Assembly: GCA_934339365.1 (NCBI GenBank)
Contig: CAKRHW010000017.1
Location: forward strand, 1 to 48,814
Length of the DNA stretch: 48,814 nucleotides
Direction of reading: 5' to 3'
Origin: an uncultured Lachnospiraceae bacterium
GTDB lineage: Bacteria; Bacillota; Clostridia; Lachnospirales; Lachnospiraceae
The position numbers and the translations under genes were made by a program. This document shows, one piece after another, positions 27,135 to 36,040 of this stretch (position 1 is its first letter; every line of letters begins with the position of its first letter). The notes beneath the pieces were generated by a model. It worked only from the letters and a program-made list of their open reading frames with translations. It was not told the origin of the DNA and did not search any database.

Positions 27135-27611
27135 TTGTTGGAGAGTGCAAAGAGAAAAACACATGATTTTCGAAAATATCAACGAACAGAGATGCAAAAA
27201 GAAATCATTGTTCAAAAATTAAAAGAACAAGGATGTAGAATTACAAAGCAAAGATTAATTTTATTAGACATTATTTTAGGAGAAGATTGCTCAAGCTGTA
27301 AAGAGATTTACTACAAAGCTTCGCGGGTAGATAAGAATATCGGAACGGCTACGGTCTATCGAATGATTAATACCTTAGAAGAAATTGGAGCAATCAGTCG
27401 TAAGAATATGTATAAAATTGCTTGTAATGAAGAATGTCCAATCGAAAATGCCTGTATTATTGAATTTGAGGATAATTCTGTTTTGGAATTATCAGCGAAG
27501 AAATGGAATCAGATTATTCGAGAAGGCTTAAAGGTATGTGGATATTTGAAGGATAGTCATATTCGTTGTGTAAAAGCAAAAGCATGCGATTGCGAGCAAA
27601 GTGTAGTTTAA
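27135..27611 (+). CDS. Fur-family transcriptional regulator in the feo operon
   Basis: The 158-residue product uses TTG at 27135 with GAGG 8 bp upstream; an ATG at 27192 (MQKEII) is a weaker alternative. The winged helix is clear: EQGCRITKQRLILLDIIL, CKEIYYKA, NIGTATVYRMINTLEEIG. The C-terminal half (about 95-158) is Cys-rich and short of the canonical HHHDH metal motif, so it is a divergent Fur type. As last gene of an iron-uptake operon it is a candidate regulator of feo itself, the FezAB-like pair and perhaps the shared palindrome. A terminator follows. Confidence 0.82.
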   Translation: MLESAKRKTHDFRKYQRTEMQKEIIVQKLKEQGCRITKQRLILLDIILGEDCSSCKEIYYKASRVDKNIGTATVYRMINTLEEIGAISRKNMYKIACNEECPIENACIIEFEDNSVLELSAKKWNQIIREGLKVCGYLKDSHIRCVKAKACDCEQSVV

Positions 27612-27641
27612 TCAAAATCGTATTATGAAAACAGGAAAAGG

Positions 27642-27680
27642 AACAGGGTGCTACATGAGTTGTGTAGCTCCCTGTTTTGC
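27642..27680 (+). terminator. Terminator of the feo operon
   Basis: AACAGGG-T-GCTACA pairs with TGTAGC-T-CCCTGTT, ending in TTTT. A TATAAT at about 27683-27688 immediately after may serve the next gene. Confidence 0.8.
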
Positions 27681-27715
27681 TGTATAATAGGAAAGAAAAA
27701 AGGCAGGTGAATACA

Positions 27716-28633
27716 GTGACATTACAACAATTAAGATATGCTGTGACAGTTGCGGAAAAAGGAACTATCAGTGAAGCAGCAAAATCATTATTTATTTCAC
27801 AACCAAGTCTTACCAACTCATTAAAAGAACTAGAAAAAGAAATGCAGATTGTAATTTTTCATCGGACAAATAAAGGAATTACGATTTCAAATGAAGGAGA
27901 TGAATTCTTATCATATGCAAGGCAGGTACTAGAACAGGCGAATCTGTTAGAAGAGAGATATTTAAGCGTAAAAAAAACGAGTCCAAGATTTTCCGTTTCT
28001 ACCCAGCATTATTCGTTTGCGGTCAATGCATTTGTAGATGTTATCCGGCAATTTGGTGCAGATTCTTATGATTTTACTCTGCGGGAGACGCAGACTTATG
28101 AGATTATTGAAGATGTCAGCCGGTTAAAAAGTGAAATCGGAATCCTTTATACTTCTCCAAAGAATGAAGAAGTAATACAAAAAATGATCAAACAGAACGG
28201 ATTAGAATTTACAGAACTTTTTGTGGCATCTCCGCATGTGTTTATTAGTTCGAAGCACCCACTGGCACAGAAAAAAGTAATCTCTATGCAGGATTTAGAG
28301 AATTATCCATATTTGTCGTTTGAACAGGGAGAGTATAATTCGTTTTATTTTTCAGAAGAAATATTAAGTACTTTAGACAGAAAGAAAAATATCAAGGTAA
28401 GAGATCGTGCAACATTATTTAATCTGGTGATAGGTTTAGACGGATATACGGTAAGTACCGGTATTATCAGCAAGGAATTAAATGGAGAAAATATTATCGC
28501 AAGGCCGCTTGCGGTGGATGAATTCATGCATGTAGGAACCATTACACAAAAAAATATGACTTTTAGCAGATATGGGAAGGCCTATATTGAGGCTTTAAAA
28601 AACCATGTAAAGAAATACCAGACAGTGATTTAA
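27716..28633 (+). CDS. LysR-family transcriptional regulator
   Basis: The 305-residue product is read from GTG at 27716 (MTLQQLRYAVTV) with AAGGCAGG 8 bp upstream. The N-terminal winged helix (about 1-60; GTISEAAKSLFISQPSLTNSLKELE) and a substrate-binding-like effector domain (about 90-300) are complete. LysR proteins such as MetR activate metE in other bacteria; the neighbour metE, in the same orientation, suggests a sulfur/methionine role (inference). A strong terminator separates the two genes. Confidence 0.88.
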   Translation: MTLQQLRYAVTVAEKGTISEAAKSLFISQPSLTNSLKELEKEMQIVIFHRTNKGITISNEGDEFLSYARQVLEQANLLEERYLSVKKTSPRFSVSTQHYSFAVNAFVDVIRQFGADSYDFTLRETQTYEIIEDVSRLKSEIGILYTSPKNEEVIQKMIKQNGLEFTELFVASPHVFISSKHPLAQKKVISMQDLENYPYLSFEQGEYNSFYFSEEILSTLDRKKNIKVRDRATLFNLVIGLDGYTVSTGIISKELNGENIIARPLAVDEFMHVGTITQKNMTFSRYGKAYIEALKNHVKKYQTVI

Positions 28634-28676
28634 ATGTGTTTGATATAGTTTTAAACTATATCAAACACATATTTTT
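28634..28676. terminator. Perfect long palindrome terminator after the LysR gene
   Basis: An uninterrupted 37-bp palindrome (28634-28670; arms start ATGTGTTTGATATAGTTT and end in its complement) is followed by ATTTTT. It would form an 18-bp stem with almost no loop unless the centre melts. Confidence 0.8.
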
Positions 28677-28747
28677 ATGTATTTCCCAATATTGCAAACT
28701 TTGCGTATACTTATTACGAGTAACAGAGGTCTATAAAAATGGTGGCG

Positions 28748-28777
28748 ATTGCATCAGCTGTATGGCTGTCATGCAAT
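28748..28777 (+). other. Leader hairpin upstream of metE
   Basis: ATTGCAT-CAGC pairs with GCTG-(TC)-ATGCAAT around the loop TGTATG, 53 bp before the metE start. A promoter candidate is TTCCCA-N17-TATACT around 28682-28718. The hairpin is not followed by T residues, so it is not a terminator, and it does not match SAM, cobalamin or T-box cores. The leader from about 28720 to 28829 holds nothing else I can name. Confidence 0.4.
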
Positions 28778-28829
28778 TTCGCACATCATGAGTGGAAAAG
28801 TAATAAGAAAAAATGGAGGATATGATATC

Positions 28830-31106
28830 ATGCAGAGTGCAGTGATTGGATTCCCACGTGTGGGTAAATTAAGAGAATTGAAGTTTGCTTCTGAAAAGTA
28901 TTTCCGCAAGGAGATTACAGAGGAAGAGTTACAAAATACAGCGAAGGAATTAAGAAAAGAACACTGGACATTCCAGAAGGAAGCCGGAATTGACTTTATT
29001 TCTTCCAATGATTTTTCATTTTATGATGGAATGTTAGATACAGCAGTTATGTTAAATGTAATTCCTAAGAGATATAAAGATTTACACTTAGGTGATTTAG
29101 ATACATATTTTGCAATGGCCAGAGGATATCAGGGAGAAGCCGGAGATGTTAAGGCTTTTGCAATGAAGAAGTGGTTTAATACAAACTATCACTATATGGT
29201 TCCGGAAATCAACGATGATACAGAAGTTTATTTAGCAGGAGCTAAATTATTTAAGGAATATTTAGAGGCAGAGGCACTTGGAGTAAAGACAAAGCCGGTA
29301 GTCATCGGACCATTTACATTCTTAAAACTTGCAGATTATTGTGGAACAAAGACAGCAAAAGATTTTGTTGCAGACTTTGTAAAAGCATATGAGAATATCT
29401 TTGCAAGATTTGCAGAATTTGGTGCTACATGGGTTCAGGTTGATGAGCCATTTTTAGTAACAGATCTTTCAGCAGAAGATGTTGCATTATTCGAAGAAAT
29501 CTACAAAGAACTTTTAGCAAATAAGCATGGAGTAAAAGTACTTCTTCAGACATATTTTGGAGATATCAGAGATTGCTATAAAGAAGTAACAGCACTTGAT
29601 TTTGATGGAATCGGTCTTGACTTTAAAGAAGGAAAGCAGACACTTGCACTGATCGAGAAGAATGGTTTCCCAGAAGATAAAGTTTTATTTGCAGGTATTG
29701 TAAATGGTAAGAATATCTGGAAATGTCATTATGAGAAGGCATTAGAAGAACTTACACAGATTAAGAAATATGCGAAAAACGTCGTGATTTCTACAACATG
29801 TTCTTTGCTTCATGTTCCTTATACATTAGAAAATGAGACAAAGTTAGATGAAAATGTAAAGAAGCATTTTGCATTTGCAAAGGAAAAGTTAGTTGAATTA
29901 CAGGAATTAACAAAGCTTGCAGAAGATGCAGATTATAAGAATGCAGAAAATTACAAGAAGAATGTTGCATTATTTAAAGAAGAAAGACAATTCTTAGATA
30001 AGAAGGTTCAGGATCAGGTAGCAGCACTGACAGAAGCTGATTTCCATAGAAATGTGGCAAGAAGTGAAAGGGAACAGATTCAGAAGGATGAGTTCAAACT
30101 TCCGGTACTTCCTACTACAACCATTGGTTCTTTCCCTCAGACAAAAGAGGTAAAGAAGAACAGAAGCAGCTATCGTAAGGGTGAAATTGATAAGGCTGCA
30201 TATGACAAGCAGGTATTTGCATTTATTAAAGACTGCATCAAGCTTCAGGAAGATCTTGATATTGATGTGTTAGTACATGGGGAATACGAAAGAAATGATA
30301 TGGTTGAATTCTTTGGTGAAAACTTAGATGGATACGTATTTACAGAGAAGGCATGGGTACAGTCTTATGGAACAAGATGTGTAAAGCCACCAATCATTTT
30401 TGGAGATGTAAAGAGAAGAAATCCAATCACTGTACTTTATTCTGAATATGCACAGAGTCTTACAAAGCGTCCGGTTAAGGGAATGCTTACAGGTCCGGTT
30501 ACCATTTTAAACTGGTCATTCCCAAGAGAAGATGTTTCATTAAAGGAAATGGCATACCAGATCGGTATTGCAATTCGTGATGAAGTATGTGATTTAGAGA
30601 AGGCAGGAATTCACGTGATTCAGATTGATGAAGCAGCTTTAAAGGAGAAGCTTCCAATTCGTAGAGACGAGTGGTACAGCGAATATTTAGACTGGGCAAT
30701 TCCGGCATTCCGTCTTTGCCACAGCAAAGTAGCATCTACAACACAGATTCATACACATATGTGCTATAGTGAATTCGATGAAATCGTAAAAGACATTGAT
30801 AACATGGATGCAGATGTTATTTCATTTGAAGCATCCCGTTCAAAACTTACAATTATTGATGCATTAAATGAGAATCATTTTGAGACAGAAGTAGGACCTG
30901 GTGTATATGATATCCACTCACCAAGAGTACCTTCAGTAGAAGAAATCGTAGAAGCATTAGAGAAAATGCTTGCTAAGATTGATAAGCAGAAGCTTTGGGT
31001 AAATCCTGACTGTGGATTAAAGACAAGAGGAATTCCAGAGACAGAAGCAAGTCTTAAAAATATGGTTGAGGCAGCAAAGATTGTCAGAGCAAAATTAGGT
31101 GAATAA
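28830..31106 (+). CDS. metE: Cobalamin-independent methionine synthase
   Basis: The 758-residue product begins MQSAVIGFPRVG after ATGGAGGA; the open frame reaches 27 codons further up but that part lacks homology. MetE transfers the methyl group of 5-methyltetrahydrofolate (polyglutamate) to homocysteine. Both halves of the double barrel are present. The C-terminal half begins at TTTIGSFPQTKEVK and has GEYERNDMV, zinc ligands in HMCYSEF (His and Cys) and in NPDCGLKTR (Cys), and Glu in the IDEAALKEK block. Length is normal. A strong terminator follows. Confidence 0.96.
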   Translation: MQSAVIGFPRVGKLRELKFASEKYFRKEITEEELQNTAKELRKEHWTFQKEAGIDFISSNDFSFYDGMLDTAVMLNVIPKRYKDLHLGDLDTYFAMARGYQGEAGDVKAFAMKKWFNTNYHYMVPEINDDTEVYLAGAKLFKEYLEAEALGVKTKPVVIGPFTFLKLADYCGTKTAKDFVADFVKAYENIFARFAEFGATWVQVDEPFLVTDLSAEDVALFEEIYKELLANKHGVKVLLQTYFGDIRDCYKEVTALDFDGIGLDFKEGKQTLALIEKNGFPEDKVLFAGIVNGKNIWKCHYEKALEELTQIKKYAKNVVISTTCSLLHVPYTLENETKLDENVKKHFAFAKEKLVELQELTKLAEDADYKNAENYKKNVALFKEERQFLDKKVQDQVAALTEADFHRNVARSEREQIQKDEFKLPVLPTTTIGSFPQTKEVKKNRSSYRKGEIDKAAYDKQVFAFIKDCIKLQEDLDIDVLVHGEYERNDMVEFFGENLDGYVFTEKAWVQSYGTRCVKPPIIFGDVKRRNPITVLYSEYAQSLTKRPVKGMLTGPVTILNWSFPREDVSLKEMAYQIGIAIRDEVCDLEKAGIHVIQIDEAALKEKLPIRRDEWYSEYLDWAIPAFRLCHSKVASTTQIHTHMCYSEFDEIVKDIDNMDADVISFEASRSKLTIIDALNENHFETEVGPGVYDIHSPRVPSVEEIVEALEKMLAKIDKQKLWVNPDCGLKTRGIPETEASLKNMVEAAKIVRAKLGE

Positions 31107-31132
31107 TCATTTAGATTAGATAGAAACAGACA

Positions 31133-31180
31133 GAAGTGGTTGCACTTACTAAGAAATTAGAAGTGCACCACTTCTTTTTT
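31133..31180 (+). terminator. Terminator of metE
   Basis: GAAGTGGT-TGCACTT pairs with AAGTGCA-CCACTTC and is followed by seven T. Confidence 0.9.
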
Positions 31181-31190
31181 TGAACTTTTC

Positions 31191-31250
31191 TTGACAAGAA
31201 ATGGAAAAAAAGGTAAGATATCCATGGACAAAACATAACAGTGTTATGTT
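31191..31250 (+). promoter_or_regulatory. Promoter and 19-bp palindromic operator of the ABC exporter
   Basis: TTGACA (31191-31196), 17 bp, TAAGAT (31214-31219). The perfect palindrome AACATAACAGTGTTATGTT (31232-31250) lies just after the predicted start of transcription and looks like a repressor site. Its half-site GTGTTATG also occurs upstream of the facing DtxR-family gene (34787-34794). Confidence 0.65.
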
Positions 31251-31282
31251 AATGAGAAAATATAATCAAAAAGGAGAAAAGT

Positions 31283-31981
31283 ATGTTCTTAGAAGTAAAA
31301 GATTTAAAGAAAAGTTACGGAAATGATGGGAACAAAACAGATGTACTGCGCGGACTTAATTTTGCAGTGGAGAAAGGAGAAATCTGTGTATTGCTTGGAC
31401 CTTCTGGTTCTGGTAAGTCAACGTTGTTAAATATTATTGGTGGAATTGATTCGGCAGACAGTGGGTATGTATCCATCAATGGCGAGAAGACAGCAGATAT
31501 GAATGAAAAGACGCTGACTCTTTATCGTAGAAAGCATTTAGGTTATGTTTTTCAGATGTATAATCTGATTCCAAATCTGAATGTAAAAGAAAATATTGAA
31601 GTAGGTGCTTATTTGAGTGATCATCCACTTGAAATTGATGATTTGTTAAAGACTTTGGGGTTGTATGAACATCGTCACAAACTTCCGAATCAGCTTTCGG
31701 GAGGACAGCAGCAAAGGACTTCCATTGGTCGTGCGATTATAAAAAATCCTGATATTCTGCTTTGTGATGAACCGACAGGAGCTTTAGATTACCATACATC
31801 AAAAGAGATTTTGAAACTGATTGAAGATGTGAACCGTAAGTATGGAAATACAGTGATTATGGTAACACATAATGATGCCATCAAAAACATGGCAGATCGT
31901 GTAATCCGGTTAAGAGATGGTGCAATTCGTGATAATATTAAGAATACGTCAAAGATTTCGGCAGTAGATTTAGACTGGTAA
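31283..31981 (+). CDS. ABC transporter ATP-binding protein (MacB/LolD-like)
   Basis: The 232-residue ATPase has Walker A GPSGSGKST (about 39-47), Q-loop FQMYNLIPNL, signature LSGGQQQR, Walker B ILLCDEPTGALD and switch His in VTHND. This is the subfamily that pairs with FtsX/MacB-type permeases, as the next gene confirms (55 bp apart). The pair would act by mechanotransmission rather than substrate passage, often for peptide export or antimicrobial-peptide resistance. The ribosome site is AAAAGGAGAAAAG. Confidence 0.92.
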   Translation: MFLEVKDLKKSYGNDGNKTDVLRGLNFAVEKGEICVLLGPSGSGKSTLLNIIGGIDSADSGYVSINGEKTADMNEKTLTLYRRKHLGYVFQMYNLIPNLNVKENIEVGAYLSDHPLEIDDLLKTLGLYEHRHKLPNQLSGGQQQRTSIGRAIIKNPDILLCDEPTGALDYHTSKEILKLIEDVNRKYGNTVIMVTHNDAIKNMADRVIRLRDGAIRDNIKNTSKISAVDLDW

Positions 31982-32035
31982 ATGGTAAAGAAGCAGGCAG
32001 CATAGGAAAATGTGCTGTCGGGAAGGAGGACATCA

Positions 32036-34297
32036 ATGAAAAATCCATTAAGAAAAAGAATTGTTCGAAATCTAAAAGGCGATATTGTAAAATATCTGTT
32101 AATCTTTCTGTTTATGACCGTTACGACTGCATTTATCTCAGGATTTCTAGTAGCCGGTGGAAGTATGAAACAGGCATATGATGACAGTTTTGAAAAATAT
32201 AATATTGAAAATGGACACTTTGTTTTAGAACAGAAAGCAAATCAGCAGGCAAAGGAACAGATTGAAAAAGAGAATGTGAAACTTTATGAGGACTTTTATC
32301 TAGAAGAGGATACAGAGACGAATGGAAATGCAAATAGTACTCTCCGTATCTTTAAAGACCGTAAAGAAGTAAATAAGGTTTGTCTGATGAAGGGCGATAT
32401 GCCAAAAGACGATCAGGAAATTGCAATTGACCGTATGTATGCCGATAATAATAAGGTAAAGGTTGGAGATGAAATTAAAGTAAATGGTAAAAACTTTAAA
32501 GTATCCGGTCTGGTTGCACTTTCTGATTACAGTGCATTATTTTCAGATACCAGTGATCTGATGTTTGATGCAGTAAAGTTTGGTACGGCAATTCTGACGG
32601 ATCAGGCATTTGATGCATTCGGGGATACGAAGCTTCATTATAGCTATGAATGGAAATATGAGAAAGAGCCAAAGGATGATGCAGAAGAGAAAAAAGTATC
32701 AGAAGATCTGATGGTAGCGGTAGCAAAGACAGGTTGCACCATCAATAAATTTGTTCCAAGATATGCTAATACAGCAATTACATTTACTGGAGATGACATC
32801 GGCGGAGACAGAGTAATGATGACGGTACTTATGTATATTTTGCTGGTAATTTTAGCATTTGTATTTGCAGTTACGATTAATCATACGATTACGAAAGAGG
32901 CAACGGTAATTGGAACTCTTCGGGCATCTGGATATACGAAAGGGGAACTGTTAAGACAGTATCTTGCCTCTCCGATTCTGATTACGCTTGCTTCGGCAGT
33001 TGTGGGAAATATATTAGGTTATACGGTATGCAAAGGAATCGTTGCAAACATGTATTATGGAAGCTATAGTCTGCCGACCTACACGACCATCTGGAATGCA
33101 GATGCATTTGTACTGACAACGATTATCCCGATTCTGATTATGTTTGTTGTCAATGCTGTTTTAATCTGGAATAAATTATCGATTTCTCCATTGCGTTTTA
33201 TCCGACGGGATTTATCGAGAAAAGCAAAGAAGAAGGCAATGCGTCTTCCGAAATTTAAATTCTTCCATCGTTTCCGTTTAAGAATTTTGTTCCAGAATAT
33301 ACCAAGTTATATTACGTTATTTATTGGAATTATATTTGCAAATGTTATACTGATGTTTGGAATGATGATGAATCCACTCCTTGATCATTATCAGGAAGAT
33401 ATGCTTGATCATATGACCTGTTCTTATCAGTATCTTCTAAAGGCACCGGTAGAAACAGAGAATAAGCAGGCAGAAAAATTTGCTGTGACTTCTTTGAAAA
33501 CGCAGCAGGACGGAATGAAAGAAGAAGAAATCAGTGCATATGGTATTTTTGATCATAGTAAGTATGTCAAAGATTCACTGACGGATGATGGAGTGTATGT
33601 TACAGAAGGATATGCAGAAAAATATCGTCGTAAAGTCGGAGATAAGATTCAGTTAAAGGATGCTTATGGAGATAAAAAGTATGAATTTGAGATCAAAGGA
33701 ATCAGTGGCCAGAAGGGAAGTCTTTCTATTTATATGCCAGAGAAAGAATTTACAAAGACCTTTGATGAAAAAGATGGATACTATAATGGATATTTTTCAA
33801 ATGAAAAATTAAAAGATGTCGATGAGAAGTATGTGGCATCCATTATTACAAAGGATGATATGACAAAAGTGTCAAGACAGCTTAAAGTATCTATGGGTGA
33901 CATGTTCCAGATGGTAAATGTGTTTGCCGTTGTACTGTTTGCTATTTTGATGTATCTGCTTACAAAATTAGTCATTGAAAAAAATTCTACTTCGATTTCA
34001 ATGGTAAAAATATTAGGATATAGCAATAAAGAAATCAGCAGCCTGTATCAGATGGCAACCACATGGGCGGTTATTATTTCCATCATACTGAGTTTGCTGG
34101 TTGTAACAAAGGTACTAGATGCCATTTACTGGTCCATGATGAAAGAATACAGTGGCTGGTTAACACTTTATATCTCAAAAGGTGTTTATGTGAAGATGGT
34201 AGTGATTGGAATTTTAGTCTATGCATTTGTTGCTGTGTTACAGTATCGTAAAATAAGAAAAATTCCAATGGATGAAGCTTTAAAAAATGTAGAGTAA
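32036..34297 (+). CDS. FtsX/MacB-type ABC transporter permease
   Basis: The 753-residue product starts MKNPLRKRIVRN after GGAAGGAGG. Topology: one membrane helix near 20-40, a large extracytoplasmic region (about 45-250), three helices (about 265-380 including ITKEATVIGTLRASGYTKGEL), a long linker and second FtsX half (about 405-750), ending with helices and IRKIPMDEALKNVE. Both halves carry the FtsX signature, so one polypeptide holds the duplicated unit. The substrate is unknown. It forms an operon with the ATPase under the palindrome-bearing promoter. Confidence 0.88.
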   Translation: MKNPLRKRIVRNLKGDIVKYLLIFLFMTVTTAFISGFLVAGGSMKQAYDDSFEKYNIENGHFVLEQKANQQAKEQIEKENVKLYEDFYLEEDTETNGNANSTLRIFKDRKEVNKVCLMKGDMPKDDQEIAIDRMYADNNKVKVGDEIKVNGKNFKVSGLVALSDYSALFSDTSDLMFDAVKFGTAILTDQAFDAFGDTKLHYSYEWKYEKEPKDDAEEKKVSEDLMVAVAKTGCTINKFVPRYANTAITFTGDDIGGDRVMMTVLMYILLVILAFVFAVTINHTITKEATVIGTLRASGYTKGELLRQYLASPILITLASAVVGNILGYTVCKGIVANMYYGSYSLPTYTTIWNADAFVLTTIIPILIMFVVNAVLIWNKLSISPLRFIRRDLSRKAKKKAMRLPKFKFFHRFRLRILFQNIPSYITLFIGIIFANVILMFGMMMNPLLDHYQEDMLDHMTCSYQYLLKAPVETENKQAEKFAVTSLKTQQDGMKEEEISAYGIFDHSKYVKDSLTDDGVYVTEGYAEKYRRKVGDKIQLKDAYGDKKYEFEIKGISGQKGSLSIYMPEKEFTKTFDEKDGYYNGYFSNEKLKDVDEKYVASIITKDDMTKVSRQLKVSMGDMFQMVNVFAVVLFAILMYLLTKLVIEKNSTSISMVKILGYSNKEISSLYQMATTWAVIISIILSLLVVTKVLDAIYWSMMKEYSGWLTLYISKGVYVKMVVIGILVYAFVAVLQYRKIRKIPMDEALKNVE

Positions 34298-34305
34298 AAC
34301 AAAAA

Positions 34306-34346
34306 AGACTGTCGCTTGAAAAATCGTGAAGCGACAGTCTCTTTTT
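34306..34346. terminator. Bidirectional terminator between ABC permease and DtxR-family genes
   Basis: AGACTGTCGCTT (34306-34317) pairs perfectly with AAGCGACAGTCT (34329-34340), with A-rich and T-rich flanks; the last bases overlap the stop of the minus-strand gene. Confidence 0.9.
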
Positions 34347-34716
34347 AGTTTTTCTTGCCTGATACGTAATTCTTAATTGCGCTAAAGCTTTCTTTACTTA
34401 GATTATGTTCAATCTTACATGCATCGCGAATTGCAGTCTCTTTTGGAACACCTAATTCGATGAGCCAGTCAGAGAAAAATTCATGACGTTCATAAATAGT
34501 CTCTGCAATCTCACGTCCTGTATCGGTAAGATAAATATATCCTGCATCTGTAACAGTAATAAATCCTTTTTCTCTCAGATTACGCATTGCAACGCTGATG
34601 CTTGATTTCTTAAAACCAAGATCCGTTGCAATATCAACAGATCGTACAACAGGGAGCTGCTTGCTTAATACTAATATTGTCTCTAAGTAATTCTCGATTG
34701 ATTCTGTAGTAGCCAT
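34345..34716 (-). CDS. DtxR/MntR-family metal-dependent repressor, iron-type site
   Basis: The 123-residue protein has a winged helix (about 1-65; SVDIATDLGFKKSSISVAMRNL) and a dimerisation/metal domain (about 66-118), without the SH3-like third domain. Aligned by eye to MntR/DtxR, metal residues are Glu in SIENYLE, His in ERHEFF, Cys in DACKIEH, and Glu-His of KIEH. MntR has Glu where this protein has Cys; DtxR has Cys (DACRWEH), so iron rather than manganese is the likelier co-repressor. Its position between the ABC exporter and the FezAB-like pair makes it a candidate regulator for either. GGAGGT precedes the start. Confidence 0.85.
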   Translation of the reverse strand: MATTESIENYLETILVLSKQLPVVRSVDIATDLGFKKSSISVAMRNLREKGFITVTDAGYIYLTDTGREIAETIYERHEFFSDWLIELGVPKETAIRDACKIEHNLSKESFSAIKNYVSGKKN

Positions 34717-34786
34717 CTAAATTCATACCTCCATTCTGGTAAGCATTCTACTAGTAAAGGAACTCTATTGTTCCAATGATTGTTTC

Positions 34787-34845
34787 GTGTTATGATACTT
34801 ACGAATTATGTTGTGTATTATAACACAAAATAGGAGTACGGTCAA
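34787..34845 (-). promoter_or_regulatory. Promoter of the DtxR-family gene with inverted half-sites
   Basis: On the minus strand TTGACC (34845-34840), 17 bp, TATAAT (34822-34817). The -10 sits inside TTGTG/CACAA-flanked sequence, and GTGTTAT (34787-34793) and ATAACAC (34820-34826) form a 7-bp inverted repeat around the start region. Autoregulation is a reasonable inference. Confidence 0.6.
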
Positions 34846-34911
34846 AAGGGTTTTTCATGCGGAAACCATTATGATAAAAGAAAAAATGAAAAGAAAGGAA
34901 GAGAGGGTAGC

Positions 34912-35367
34912 ATGAATCCATATATGAAAGAAGCAGTACAAGAAGCGTTAGAAGGAATTACAAAAGGACAGGGGGGACCATTTGGCTGTGTGATTGTAAA
35001 AGATAATCAGATTGTGGGACGTGGACATAATGAAGTGGTAGAAAGACAAGATCCCACCTGTCATGGAGAAATCATGGCAATTCATGATGCATGCAAAACA
35101 CTGCATACATTTGATTTAAGTGGATGTGAGTTATATACAACAGGAGAACCCTGTCCAATGTGTTATGGGGCAATTCTGTGGGCGAATATAGACAGAGTGT
35201 ATTATGGATGCAATATTAAGGATGCAGAAGAAATTGGATTTCGGGATAAAGTATTTTATGAAGATGCACAGGAAAAAAAGAAACACTTTTTTACAGAACT
35301 AGACCGGAAAGATTGTCAGGAATTATATCAAAAGTATCAGAATATCAAGGAAAAAATAAAATATTAG
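34912..35367 (+). CDS. guaD: Guanine deaminase (cytidine deaminase-like fold)
   Basis: The 151-residue enzyme has the zinc site CHGEIMAI (His and catalytic Glu) and PCPMCYGAI (two Cys). The segments GGPFGCVIVKD near the N-terminus and YYGCNIKDAEEIGFRD in the middle match Bacillus GuaD better than tRNA adenosine deaminase TadA. It converts guanine to xanthine in purine salvage. Ribosome site: AAAGGAAGAGAGGG. It stands alone ahead of the FezAB-like pair, with a separate promoter in between. Confidence 0.85.
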   Translation: MNPYMKEAVQEALEGITKGQGGPFGCVIVKDNQIVGRGHNEVVERQDPTCHGEIMAIHDACKTLHTFDLSGCELYTTGEPCPMCYGAILWANIDRVYYGCNIKDAEEIGFRDKVFYEDAQEKKKHFFTELDRKDCQELYQKYQNIKEKIKY

Positions 35368-35413
35368 GTGTGACTGAAACGTCATTAATGATAAATTTCT
35401 CAATAAGAAAAAT

Positions 35414-35469
35414 AACATTATTATGTTCTTGACAAGAAAAATGTCTTTGCTATAATAATCATTATAAAT
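35414..35469 (+). promoter_or_regulatory. Promoter of the DUF6110/P-type ATPase pair with Fur-box-like sequence
   Basis: TTGACA (35429-35434), 16 bp, TATAAT (35451-35456). Overlapping the -10 is TATAATAATCATTATA (35451-35466), a 6-bp inverted repeat resembling half of a Fur box (AATCATTAT). Just before the -35 lies AACAT-N4-ATGTT (35414-35427). The leader to 35561 is A/T-rich with no ORF. Iron control by Fur is plausible by analogy with the C. difficile fez operon. Confidence 0.5.
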
Positions 35470-35561
35470 TTTGTAACAATTTATCAAAAAATGAGTTGGA
35501 AATGCTAAATAAAAGTTAGAATTGTAAAACTTTTATTCATTTCCTAATAGGAGGTTTTCAT

Positions 35562-35894
35562 ATGTTTAAGAATTTAAAAGATTTTGATTGGAAGAAGACA
35601 GGAATTTTTGCAGCAGGTGTTGCATTTGGTACAGCTGGAATTAAGGCGTTATCAAGCGATGATGCAAAGAAGTTATACACAAACTGTACAGCAGCTGTTT
35701 TACGTGCAAAATCTTGCCTTATGAAGACAGTAACAACTGTTCAGGAGAATGCAAGTGATATCTACGAAGGAGCAAAGCAGATTAACGAAGATCGTGCAGC
35801 TGCCTGCGAAGCTTGTGAAGATGTAGAAGATACTGAGAACACAGAAGAGACAGATTTCACAGAGACAACGACAGAAGAGACAACAGAAGCGTAA
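35562..35894 (+). CDS. DUF6110-type small membrane protein, candidate ferrosome protein FezA
   Basis: The 110-residue protein has a basic start (MFKNLKDFDWKK), one Gly-rich hydrophobic segment with G-x3-G spacing (TGIFAAGVAFGTAGIKAL, about 13-30), an amphipathic helix (about 35-80) and a very acidic Thr/Glu tail. The shape agrees with small proteins encoded beside unusual P1B ATPases in Clostridia, and with FezA, which together with FezB is required for ferrosomes in Clostridioides difficile. The FezA link rests on gene order and general features, not on an alignment. AGGAGG precedes the ATG; the ATPase gene follows after 146 bp. Confidence 0.6.
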   Translation: MFKNLKDFDWKKTGIFAAGVAFGTAGIKALSSDDAKKLYTNCTAAVLRAKSCLMKTVTTVQENASDIYEGAKQINEDRAAACEACEDVEDTENTEETDFTETTTEETTEA

Positions 35895-35907
35895 GTGATG
35901 AATGTAA

Positions 35908-35958
35908 GCTGCTTAAGCAGAAGCTTTTATAAAAAGTTTGCCTGAGCAGCTTTTTATA
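35908..35958 (+). terminator. Hairpin between the DUF6110 and ATPase genes, possible partial terminator
   Basis: AAGCTGCT pairs with AGCAGCTT, with inner AGCA/TGCCT and AAGCTTTT/AAAAGTTT pairing, followed by TTTTT. No clear promoter is seen before the ATPase, so it probably lowers rather than stops read-through. Confidence 0.6.
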
Positions 35959-36040
35959 TGATTTTACATGACATGGTATCTTTGGGATATTTTTTGTCAG
36001 GAATACGAAGCATATTTTAAAGGAACATGAGGTGCGAAAG

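Noticed and set aside
28671..28829. Riboswitch (SAM, cobalamin or T-box) in the metE leader
   Set aside because: Only a single hairpin is present; none of the conserved cores of these families was found.
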